64,000 nt of DNA from Dictyobacter vulcani. GTDB lineage: Bacteria; Chloroflexota; Ktedonobacteria; Ktedonobacterales; Ktedonobacteraceae. Both the position numbers and the translations under genes were made by a program. The stretch covers positions 62,001-126,000 of the forward strand of contig NZ_BKZW01000005.1 of NCBI RefSeq assembly GCF_008974265.1, read 5' to 3'. Under the pieces are notes generated by a model. It worked only from the letters and a program-made list of their open reading frames with translations, was not told the DNA's origin and did not search any database. Of the stretch, positions 52,468-60,310 are shown piece after piece. Within the stretch, counting starts at the first letter, position 1; the number at the start of each line of letters is the position of its first letter.

Positions 52468-53981
52468 ATAGGTGCGAACGTAAGCAGTACTTGAACAATT
52501 GAATCAACGAAAAAGACCTCAAGCCGATGCCAGATAGAGCGTCTGGGCTAGTTGCGTGACCACTTCAGATTCCTGATGCACACGGTTTTGCGGATGATAC
52601 CGCACGACCGGCTGCATCTGGGAGAGTGACGCTTGGATGTGCGACCAGGTCCAGGTACCCAGGATCATCGTGTGCAGGCTTTGAGCAAAGACGGCACACA
52701 GCGCCCAGGTACTCATCGGCCCCGCCACGCGCCCTCTCGCTTGCTCATGCAACTCGCGGCGTGCCTGGCTCACCTGCCGCTCCAAGAGGATCCAGCCGAC
52801 CAGCATGGCTGCAAGTACCGCTTGATTACTTTGCAAATCATCACTGCGTAAGCGGTGTAAACGCACCAATTGCTTGATGCGCTTGAAGAGCAGTTCGATC
52901 TGCCAACGCGCCCGATAGAGCAACAGGATTTGCTCGGCTGACCAATGATCCGCTGACAGCGAGGTAAGTACCACCAACCAATCGGCGATCTGAATCGTCA
53001 ATGCCTGGTTGGTGCGCCCATTCTTGCGGGCCTTCTCCTTTCGCTTGCTGTGCGCTCGCTTGGCTGCTTCTGGACTCAGATGAACGGCCACTAGACGCAT
53101 CGGCTGCTGACGGCCACGCACCTGGAACACGACGTTGGCTTCTCCCTTGCCCGTTGGCTCCACGTGGGTCAACCAGCCAGAGAGATCAAACGGCGTCTGA
53201 GCATCGGCCTCAAGTAAGGGCATCGAGGACCAATGCAATCGGGTCACGACCTCAACGCCCTCATCGAGTTGATCGAGGATTGCTTGTCGACGACAGTAGG
53301 CACAATCCCCGACCACGATGTCTCCGCGTTGTCCATGAAAGTGCTTGAGCCCTTCGCCCACATGGTGATCCGTCAGCACGACCTGGTCGAGCCGTTTGCT
53401 CAGCAGTTCATAACTGCAGTGCAATCGGCGACTTTCGCCCGAGCGCTTCCAGGTGCGCAGATGGGTAGCATCCACCAGACGGATGCATCCGGTGAAGCCC
53501 GCAGGCAGATCCAGAGCCTTTTCTGGCTCGCTCGATCCCACCAGGGTTTGTACGATCGAGAGCAACCAATCTGAGGACTGATGCGTCCGTTTGGCCCACG
53601 AGCGGTCTCCATTGGTGCTCAGTCTCGTGCTCACAGCCCAGGCAGCGAGCTCGCGGAACGAGCGGAAGCAAAAGACGTAGGCAAAGATGCCACGCAGCAA
53701 ATCGGTTGGGCAACGCAACCCATTGGAGCGTGTAAAGGCTTGATGGGTAAAGGCTTGTTCATTGACATCTGGTGGTAAGAGCGCAAGGATTTCTTGCCAT
53801 CCAGCATCATTGATCTGGCCCAGGGCTTGCTCTGTGAGACATTTTTGCGTATGATGAGGTCGGCTTGACATGGTGTTTCTCCTTCGTCACGTTTTGGTTT
53901 TTTGTAACGATACCAGAGAAAGACCGTGTTTGGCCTCTTTTTTCGTTGTTCAAGTACTATTGTGCTTACGTTCGCACCTAT
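52468..53981. mobile_element. IS4-family insertion sequence (1514 bp)
   Basis: Ends ATAGGTGCGAACGTAAGCA (from 52468) and its reverse complement (TGCTTACGTTCGCACCTAT, to 53981) are inverted repeats of about 19 bases, continuing imperfectly through GTACTTGAACAA. It is flanked by the direct repeat GGGGCTGGCCGCCC (52454-52467 and 53982-53995), a plausible target duplication. It contains one transposase gene. The target is the GC-rich repeat. Confidence 0.85.
52519..53871 (-). CDS. IS4-family DDE transposase
   Basis: A 450-residue transposase. Catalytic triad context: first Asp in CIRLVDATHLRTW, second in DIVVGDCAYCRR, Glu in YRARWQIELLFKRIKQLVRL, the Y-(2)-R-(3)-E-(6)-K signature of IS4-type DDE enzymes. 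An insertion between the second Asp and Glu is beta-rich, as in this family. The frame is intact and the terminal repeats are good, so the element may still be active. Its promoter would be near the right end (about 53900-53960). Confidence 0.92.
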   Translation of the reverse strand: MSSRPHHTQKCLTEQALGQINDAGWQEILALLPPDVNEQAFTHQAFTRSNGLRCPTDLLRGIFAYVFCFRSFRELAAWAVSTRLSTNGDRSWAKRTHQSSDWLLSIVQTLVGSSEPEKALDLPAGFTGCIRLVDATHLRTWKRSGESRRLHCSYELLSKRLDQVVLTDHHVGEGLKHFHGQRGDIVVGDCAYCRRQAILDQLDEGVEVVTRLHWSSMPLLEADAQTPFDLSGWLTHVEPTGKGEANVVFQVRGRQQPMRLVAVHLSPEAAKRAHSKRKEKARKNGRTNQALTIQIADWLVVLTSLSADHWSAEQILLLYRARWQIELLFKRIKQLVRLHRLRSDDLQSNQAVLAAMLVGWILLERQVSQARRELHEQARGRVAGPMSTWALCAVFAQSLHTMILGTWTWSHIQASLSQMQPVVRYHPQNRVHQESEVVTQLAQTLYLASA

Positions 53982-54004
53982 GGGGCTGGCCGCCCCTTGC
54001 ATCC

Positions 54005-54440
54005 GGGGCTGGCCGCCAATACTTTTCGTTTAGCGATACGTAGAGAGATGGTTCGACGTGACCAGCAAGCAAGGTGTACGTGGAGAGGGCGCCACACGCG
54101 GAGGCCGCCCTGCTGCGTTTGCGCAGGCCAGCGTGCTCGAACGACTCGCAGTGCGGTGGCGCCTCTAGGGATCGTGTGTGCTGTGGCCGTGGCCTGCTCG
54201 CGCAGCAACGTGGTGGGAGAGCGCGTGGATCCTTCTCGAAGAGGATCACGACACAGGATTCGTCTCGGTGGAGGCGCCACAGGCATGCGATGCTCGTTGA
54301 GCCCCTCGCTCCACGAGAACGCCGCATGCCGGCCTCCGCGTGTGGCGCCCTCTCCACGTATGATTCTCTGCTTTTCTCCACAACGTCTTTCGTTGCCACA
54401 AAACTCGTTAAACGAAAAGTATTGGGGCTGGCCGCCCCTT
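54005..54440. repeat. long palindromic element, copy 2 (inverted relative to copies 1 and 3)
   Basis: Ends contain CCAATACTTTTCGTTTA (about 54016-54032) and TAAACGAAAAGTATTGG (about 54409-54425). Inner 29-base arms at 54079-54107 and 54330-54358 are perfect reverse complements (CGTGGAGAGGGCGC...). The inner GTGGCGCCTC arms seen in copies 1 and 3 are also present. The core is about 90% identical by eye to the reverse complement of 21400-21780. The direct repeat GGGGCTGGCCGCCCC-TTGCATCC lies on both sides (53982-54004 and 54424-54446). Confidence 0.8.
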
Positions 54441-54678
54441 GCATCCCGGCCTCGCCATCACATGATGTCTGACAGAGTACTAGAACGAGAGTACAACCGT
54501 GAGAGACCAGATATATAGCTATCAGACCTTAAAAGTGCGATAATAGGTGAAAACATCTTCGCGATGCGGTTGCGTGCTTAGAAAAATGTGTATCCTTCTC
54601 TATCCAATGCTATAGCATAAGCACGTTCAGCCGTCTGAGCCGAAAATATGTAGTCGTCTGGAAGCAGGAGCTATGTCG

Positions 54679-55433
54679 ATGGAGTCTCACAACCCCTCTC
54701 GATCGTCTGGATCATCGCGCGATCTGGAAGGATCGGGTGACAGCGCACCACAAATTGAGCTACTTCCAATCAGTGAATTGGCTCGTTGTTGTTCTGAAGA
54801 GACCAACAAATTTCTGAAGCAGAGCGCCTCAAACGATCGTTTTTGCCTTGAGCTATTTCGTCGTGCCATCCTGTATCGGGATGATGAGGCCTGGGCCAGC
54901 CTCTATCAGCAATATGCGCCGTTGGTTCTGACATGGATAAGCCAGCATCAAAGCGCCACCCAATCCTGGGCCAGGATGGTGGGGCTCCTCTGGTGAATGC
55001 GGCCTTCGCTAAATTTGCTCAGGCGCTTACCCCTACGAAAATTGGCAACTTTGAAACCCTGGCTGCCATATTGAAATATCTCAAGCTGTGTGTCCATAGT
55101 GTGGTTGCCGATGAAGTGCGCGTGCGCCAATCACGCCAGTATGAAGACACACTGGAATCCATTGAGCATGAGCCTGCCAGTGATGATCCGGCCGATGATG
55201 TGGTGGCAAATCTTTCCGCACAGGATCTGTGGAAAATTATTCTGCAGGAGGTCCATAGCGAGGAGGAGCGCGTCCTTATTTATGAAGCGTATGTGCATGG
55301 GATGAAGCCGGGGGAGATCTGTAGCCTGCATCCACGTTACTTTGCATCGGTTGACGATGTCTACCGTATTAAACGTAATGTACTGGAGCGTTTGCGTCGC
55401 AATCGCCGACTTCAGACCCTTTTTCGGCGCTAA
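54679..55433 (+). pseudogene. RNA polymerase sigma factor (sigma-70 family, Ktedonobacteria-type), one frame change
   Basis: First part MESHNPSRSSGSSRD to YQQYAPLVLTWISQHQSAT has the sigma region 2 opening (RRAILYRDDEAWASLYQQYA). After CCC at about 54959 the frame is lost; one more C gives ATPILGQDGGAPLVNAAFAK, then LKYLKLCVHSVVADEVRVRQ and DLWKIILQEVHSEEERVLIY, with a region-4-like helix-turn-helix (GMKPGEICSLHPRYF then SVDDVYRIKRNVLERLR). The corrected protein is about 250 residues. ATG 54679 has AGGAG eight bases upstream; ATG 54673 is too close. It begins the module with the zinc-finger and CHAT genes. Confidence 0.75.
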
Positions 55434-55460
55434 GCTATGCTGATATCAAGAAAAGATAAA

Positions 55461-55498
55461 AAACGAGTCCGAAAACTGGGTTTGAACTCGTTTATTTT
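55461..55498 (+). terminator. weak hairpin after the sigma gene
   Basis: AAACGAGT (55461-55468) and ACTCGTTT (55486-55493), then ATTTTG. It would partly separate the sigma gene from the anti-sigma-like gene. Confidence 0.4.
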
Positions 55499-55552
55499 GA
55501 AGAAGCAGAAAGACAACGAGCCTGCTGAGTATGGCTGTTTGCACTTATCCGA

Positions 55553-55715
55553 TAGTAGTAGTAGTCTGTCAGACATCATGCGATGGGGAGGCGAGCATGC
55601 CGGGGGCATGATCAAGCGGCGAGCCCCTTGACCGGGGGATCGGGGGCTGTGCTCCGGCATCTCCCCCCATCCCGCCCGTGTAGCGGGCGCACAACCCATC
55701 ACACGAAGTTTGGCG
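55553..55715. repeat. GC-rich repeat, intact copy
   Basis: Starts CTGTCAGACATCATGCGATG, runs through GAGCCCCTTGACC and GGGGGATCGGGGGCTG, and ends GCGCACAACCCATCACACGA. It is the inverted, undivided partner of 52368-52467 plus 54440-54485. Its two ends resemble each other weakly in inverse orientation. Confidence 0.7.
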
Positions 55716-55807
55716 ATGGAGTAGTAGCTTAATCTGCTTTTTTTTAAGTGTATAGACAAAGAAGACTGGTGCTGAACCTGTATCCTTTGTTGGTGTAGAG
55801 GAATGTC

Positions 55808-56620
55808 ATGGAGTGTAGTGAACCAGGTGCTATTCGCGATGACGAGCTCATCGCCTACCTTGAGGGCGAAAAAGTGCGGCCCACGGTTGTTGAGCACCTT
55901 GCGCGCTGTCAAAAATGTTCGTCTCAGCTGGCCTCTTACCGGCAGGTAGAGCGCAAGCTGACTCACAGACTCTATCGCTGGGATTGCCCTCCGAATCAGG
56001 TTCTCGGTGATTACCTGTTAGGTATGCTGGATGGAGATGTGACGTTAATGGTGCAGACACATCTGCATCTGTGTGTGCTCTGTAGCGCTGAACTGGCTAC
56101 GCTGACAAACTTTCTGGCGGTAGAGCCACTGGTGCCTGCTTATACGGTCGCCAGCGAGGAAGCGTGGCAGGCAGCGCCACAGGGGAGTCGGCAGCCATTG
56201 CAAGAGATCAAACGTACACTTGGTCAGGCCGCTTCGGGCGTGCGGCGTATCGCTGCGCTGCTCTTACCGCCCCAACCAGGACTGGCCTATCAGCGTAGCG
56301 TTACCCGCCAGGATATTACCTGGCCGCGTACCTATGCGGCACAAGATGTGACGATCTCCTTGCAATTGGAGAGCGGTCCAAAGTCCAGTGGCACGCTGCA
56401 GTTGATTGGCTTTGTAACGCGACAGGGAACGGCCGTGGATGCATTACAGGGAACTACCGCCCGGTTGCTTACCGCCGAGGGCGTGACGCAAACGCAGCAG
56501 ATCGATGAACTGGGTAATCTGATTTTCTCGGCGCTTGAGCCTGCGGTGTATACCCTGGAAGTGCAATTGCCCGAAGGCACCGTTGTCGTGGATCAGTTGT
56601 CCCTTTCTAACCAAGAATAA
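55808..56620 (+). CDS. anti-sigma-like protein with two zinc-finger motifs and a beta-sandwich-like tail
   Basis: A 270-residue protein. Two H-x3-C-x2-C motifs: HLARCQKCSSQL (about 38-49) and HLHLCVLCSAEL (about 85-96), the zinc-binding anti-sigma (zf-HC2/ZAS) pattern, duplicated. No membrane helix follows, so it is probably cytoplasmic. The C-terminal 100 residues are beta-rich (DVTISLQLESGPKSSGTLQL, LIFSALEPAVYTLEVQLPEG), like carboxypeptidase-regulatory or Cna-B-type folds. GAGG precedes ATG 55808. It lies between the sigma gene and the CHAT gene, 20 bases before the latter, and is the obvious candidate inhibitor of the sigma factor. Confidence 0.75.
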   Translation: MECSEPGAIRDDELIAYLEGEKVRPTVVEHLARCQKCSSQLASYRQVERKLTHRLYRWDCPPNQVLGDYLLGMLDGDVTLMVQTHLHLCVLCSAELATLTNFLAVEPLVPAYTVASEEAWQAAPQGSRQPLQEIKRTLGQAASGVRRIAALLLPPQPGLAYQRSVTRQDITWPRTYAAQDVTISLQLESGPKSSGTLQLIGFVTRQGTAVDALQGTTARLLTAEGVTQTQQIDELGNLIFSALEPAVYTLEVQLPEGTVVVDQLSLSNQE

Positions 56621-56639
56621 TAGAATAGTTGTTGAATAT

Positions 56640-59594
56640 ATGACCCCTCAGGATCTGGTAGCCGCTGTGGTCGGGATGAATGAGGAACAGGGTCGGCAAT
56701 TGTTGCAGGACCATGTGCCCTTTTTCAGTTCCACTGCCCTTGATCGGCTGGTCTATGCCCTGAAAAAAGAGGCCGATCACCATTGGAATATCGATGCCGA
56801 GCGCTCGTTGCTATTGTCTGGCTATCTTTTACTGATTGGAGATCTGACCAAAAATGTGTATTACCATGCCCTTGGTTTGATGGCGCGTGGTGATGCTCTG
56901 CGCCGCCTGGGCCGTAACCAGGAATCCTTGCCGTTTTTTGATGCTGCTGGTGATGAGTTTCTTTCGATCAATGACGAGGTGAGCTGGGCGCGTACCCGTT
57001 TTGGACGTATCAATGCCTGTCTTGGCCTCAATCGTGCCAGTGAGGCATTGCGGGATGCTGAGGCTGCACGGGTGATCTTTATGCGCCATGGCAAGTTGAT
57101 GCGTGCTGGCCAGATCGATGCGAATGCGGCTATTTTTAACTATGAGCTGGGTCACTATGAACAGGCTCTTCACCTGTTTGACCGGGCCATTGAAACCTAT
57201 CTCTTACATGGACAGGATGTGGATCTGCATCTGGCGCGGGCGCAGGGTAATAAGGCTTTGACGCTGGCAGCCCAGGGGAAGTTCCGTGAGGCGGAAGCTT
57301 TGCATGAGCAGGCTCGTGCCACGTTTGCGCGTTATGGTGATCAGGAAGAGATCGCGGTGGCGCGTGAAGAGCTGAATATTGCTGAGATCTCGGCGGCTCA
57401 GGGTCACTATAGCCGGGCTCTGCTGCTGTATAATCAGAGCCGTGAGCGTTTTCAGCGCCATGAGATTACTTTTGCTGCCTATGAGGTCGCACAGCAGATG
57501 TGCCTGTGTCTGGTGCGGCTTAACCGGGCGCTTGAGGCATATGACCTGGCCGAAGAGACGATCGAGTATTTCCGTCGCGCCCCCGCTCAACCTCACTATC
57601 TGGCCCGTTCTTTGATGCAGCAGGCTGCCGCGGCTATCCTGTTAGATGATATCCGCGGTTCTGAGGCCATGTTGCGCGAGGCCAGTAGTCTGCTAGAAGA
57701 AGGTGGCTTTAATCGGCTTGCAGCCCTGGCGCGTCTACAGCGGGCCGAGCTTTATTTCGCCGATCAGCAGATCGATGCCAGCGCCATTGAGGTCGAGTAC
57801 GTTGCCGACATCTTTGCCGAACAGGAAGATCTGCCGCGCCTCGCCCAGGCGGTCCTGCTCCAGGGACGGATCGCCGAGGCCCGGGGTGAGATTCTGACGG
57901 CCGAGGATCTTTGTTCGCAGGCCCTGGATGTCGCTCAGGGACAGGGTTTGCTGGATTTGCAGTATCGCTGCTTTGATCTGCTCGGACAACTGGCGGAACA
58001 GCGCGCTGATCTGGCCGGGGCGGCCGCATATTATGATCGCGCGATCCAGGGTATTGATGAAGTGCAGAGCCGCCTGGTTCTGGATGAGCGCACCAGTTTC
58101 CTGGAAAACAAAGGAGATATCTATCAGCGTGGCATTATTCTGGCCCTGCACCGTGGGGAGTTGGAGCAGGCCCTGACCTATGTTGAGAAGGCCAAGTCGC
58201 GGGTACTGGGCGACTATCTACGCCACAACATCGATATTCGCGTGCGCAATGATGACCGCATCAGTGAGGATATCCTGGATGCGCTGGTCAAGGCGCGTGA
58301 GGAGCAGGCCTGGTTTAGCTCGATTGTCTATCATACCGAGGATGAAGCGAATTTAAGCGATACCGCGATTATGCGCATCCGCTCGGTTGATCCTGCTACG
58401 GCCCGGCAGGAGATGCAGCGGCGCGAGCGGCGCATTGAGCAACTATTTGAGCAGATCCAGTTGCGTTCCGCTGGACCTCTGGTATCGCGTCCCCGCTCCA
58501 ACTGGTCGGATCCTTCGGCTTCCATGCTGGGTAGACAGCTAGAGCCCGGCACGCTGCTGGTTGAATATTATCTGACCGAGCAGGATCTCTATATTTTTCA
58601 ACTGACCCGCGATACAGTGACCATGTGTAGCGTGCCCGGGGCGGTCCCTCAGTTAGAGCGGCTCTACTCACTCTGGCGCACGAACCTGGACCTCTCCGGT
58701 CGCGCGGCCGCGACCAGTGAGCAGGCTCAGGCATTTCATAGCCTGCAGGGTAATAGCCTGGGTCTGCTCAAGCGTTTATATGATCTCCTGCTGGCACCTA
58801 TCGCAGCGGACATTGATCGCTGCCAGCACCTGACCATCGTGCCCTATGGGATGCTGCACTACATTCCTTTCCACTGCCTGTATGATGGCACACAGTTCGT
58901 CATCGAACGGACCGAGCTTTCCTATCTGCCCTCAGCCAGTCTGATGTCCATTTGTCGCCAGCGCGGCCAGTCCGTCCTGTCCCAGCATATTCCCCTCTAT
59001 AAGTCGCTGGTGATGGGCTTATCGGATAGTGGTCGCTTAGCCTATGCCATTCAGGAGGCGCAGACGGTGGCGCAGCAATTGCAGGTCCCCTGTGCGCTCA
59101 ACGAGGCGGCCACCACCTCTTTACTATGGGATCGTGGTCCGGCCAGTCCGATCGTGCATATCGCGGCCCATGGTCTGTTTCGCCTGGATGCGCCGAATTT
59201 TTCGCATATCCAACTTGCCGATCGTCAGCTCAGCACCATTGAGGTATTTAACTTGAACCTCGCGCGTTGCTCATTACTTGTCCTCAGCGCCTGTGAGACC
59301 GGACGAGCGGTCGTGGGCGGTGTTGACGAAGTGATGGGACTGGGCCGTGGTTTCCTCTACGCGGGCGCTGCCTCCTTGTTGCCAACGCTCTGGAAAGTGG
59401 ACGATGCCAGTAGCGCCGAACTGATGGCGATTTTCTACCAGGTTCTCTTGCAGGGAGCCAGCAAAGCCGCCGCCCTGGCCTATGCCCAGCGCATCTTTAT
59501 TGCCCGCGTCCGCGCTTCACCCCAGCCTTATCGCATCCACCCCTACTTCTGGGCTGCCTTTCACCTCATCGGCGACGCCGGCCCCCTATTGTAA
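56640..59594 (+). CDS. TPR-repeat protein with C-terminal CHAT (caspase-like) protease domain
   Basis: A 984-residue protein. Residues about 40-560 are helical TPR-type repeats (ALGLMARGDALRRLGRNQES, AIFNYELGHYEQALHLFDRA, ALTLAAQGKFREAEALHEQA, EISAAQGHYSRALLLYNQSR). From about 660 begins the CHAT domain (LEPGTLLVEYYLTEQDLYIF), with catalytic His in VHIAAHGLFRLD and catalytic Cys in LVLSACETGRA, then GVDEVMGLGRGFLYAGAASL and WKVDDASSAELM. CHAT proteases are caspase relatives; examples are separase and the Csx29 protease of type III-E CRISPR. Both catalytic residues are intact. ATG 56640 is preferred over the open-frame start 56535, which overlaps the zinc-finger gene. Start signal is weak, so translational coupling is likely. 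Confidence 0.88.
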   Translation: MTPQDLVAAVVGMNEEQGRQLLQDHVPFFSSTALDRLVYALKKEADHHWNIDAERSLLLSGYLLLIGDLTKNVYYHALGLMARGDALRRLGRNQESLPFFDAAGDEFLSINDEVSWARTRFGRINACLGLNRASEALRDAEAARVIFMRHGKLMRAGQIDANAAIFNYELGHYEQALHLFDRAIETYLLHGQDVDLHLARAQGNKALTLAAQGKFREAEALHEQARATFARYGDQEEIAVAREELNIAEISAAQGHYSRALLLYNQSRERFQRHEITFAAYEVAQQMCLCLVRLNRALEAYDLAEETIEYFRRAPAQPHYLARSLMQQAAAAILLDDIRGSEAMLREASSLLEEGGFNRLAALARLQRAELYFADQQIDASAIEVEYVADIFAEQEDLPRLAQAVLLQGRIAEARGEILTAEDLCSQALDVAQGQGLLDLQYRCFDLLGQLAEQRADLAGAAAYYDRAIQGIDEVQSRLVLDERTSFLENKGDIYQRGIILALHRGELEQALTYVEKAKSRVLGDYLRHNIDIRVRNDDRISEDILDALVKAREEQAWFSSIVYHTEDEANLSDTAIMRIRSVDPATARQEMQRRERRIEQLFEQIQLRSAGPLVSRPRSNWSDPSASMLGRQLEPGTLLVEYYLTEQDLYIFQLTRDTVTMCSVPGAVPQLERLYSLWRTNLDLSGRAAATSEQAQAFHSLQGNSLGLLKRLYDLLLAPIAADIDRCQHLTIVPYGMLHYIPFHCLYDGTQFVIERTELSYLPSASLMSICRQRGQSVLSQHIPLYKSLVMGLSDSGRLAYAIQEAQTVAQQLQVPCALNEAATTSLLWDRGPASPIVHIAAHGLFRLDAPNFSHIQLADRQLSTIEVFNLNLARCSLLVLSACETGRAVVGGVDEVMGLGRGFLYAGAASLLPTLWKVDDASSAELMAIFYQVLLQGASKAAALAYAQRIFIARVRASPQPYRIHPYFWAAFHLIGDAGPLL

Positions 59595-59612
59595 CGGAGT
59601 GGGTGTTCTGTC

Positions 59613-60182
59613 GTAGCGGCAGCGCTGGTCGCCAATATTTTTCGTTTAACGATTTTTGTGGCTGCGAAAGACGTTGTGCAGAAAAGCAGCAAATCGTACG
59701 TCGAGAGAGCGCCACACGCGGAGGCCGGCATGCGGCGTGATGGTGGAGCGAGGGGCTCAACGAGCATCGCATGCCTGTGACGCCTCCACCGAGACGGATC
59801 GTGTTTCGTGATCCTTTGCGCACTGGTACGAGGATCCACGCGCTCTTCTACCACGTTGCTGTGCGAGCAGGCAACGGCACGGCACCCACGATCCCTGGAG
59901 GCGCCACCGCACTGCGCATCGTTCTTGCACGCTGGCCTGCGCAAACGCAGCAGGGCGGCCTCCGCGTGTGGCGCCCTCTCGACGTACATATGACTTGCTG
60001 GTCACGTCGAACCATCTCTCTACGTCTCGCTAACCGAAACGTATTGGCGCTGGTCGTTGCGACCTGTCGGCGTCCGACCAGGCACACGTAGCACGCTTGG
60101 ATGCGCTCGTCTTCCACACGACTACGTGTTTGAGAGACATGGCTTACGTGAACCGGTCGCAGGTGCAAGACCTGCCGCTACA
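59613..60182. repeat. long palindromic element, copy 3
   Basis: Ends GTAGCGGCAG (59619-59628, after GTTCTGTC) and CTGCCGCTAC (to about 60182) are inverted. Inner arms 59699-59727 and 59956-59984 match at 28 of 29 positions and read CGTCGAGA where copies 1 and 2 read CGTGGAGA, changed on both arms. Inner arms GCCTCCA/TGGAGGC are present. A right-hand segment (60028-60075) matches 12795-12845 of the repeat at 12522. Begins about 20 bases after the CHAT gene stop. Confidence 0.8.
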
Positions 60183-60221
60183 TTGGGAGCCTTCATTCCA
60201 CTATACGCATGAATTCAATTT

Positions 60222-60230
60222 TGTTATAAT
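60222..60230 (+). promoter_or_regulatory. extended -10 promoter for hen1
   Basis: TGTTATAAT is a perfect extended -10 element 80 bases before the hen1 start; no good -35. Confidence 0.5.
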
Positions 60231-60310
60231 GCATTCAGTTTTTACGTGTAAAACAGCATAACTATCACCTGTAAAGCACACATTTTTTGTAGAAATGGGT
60301 CAGCACAGCT

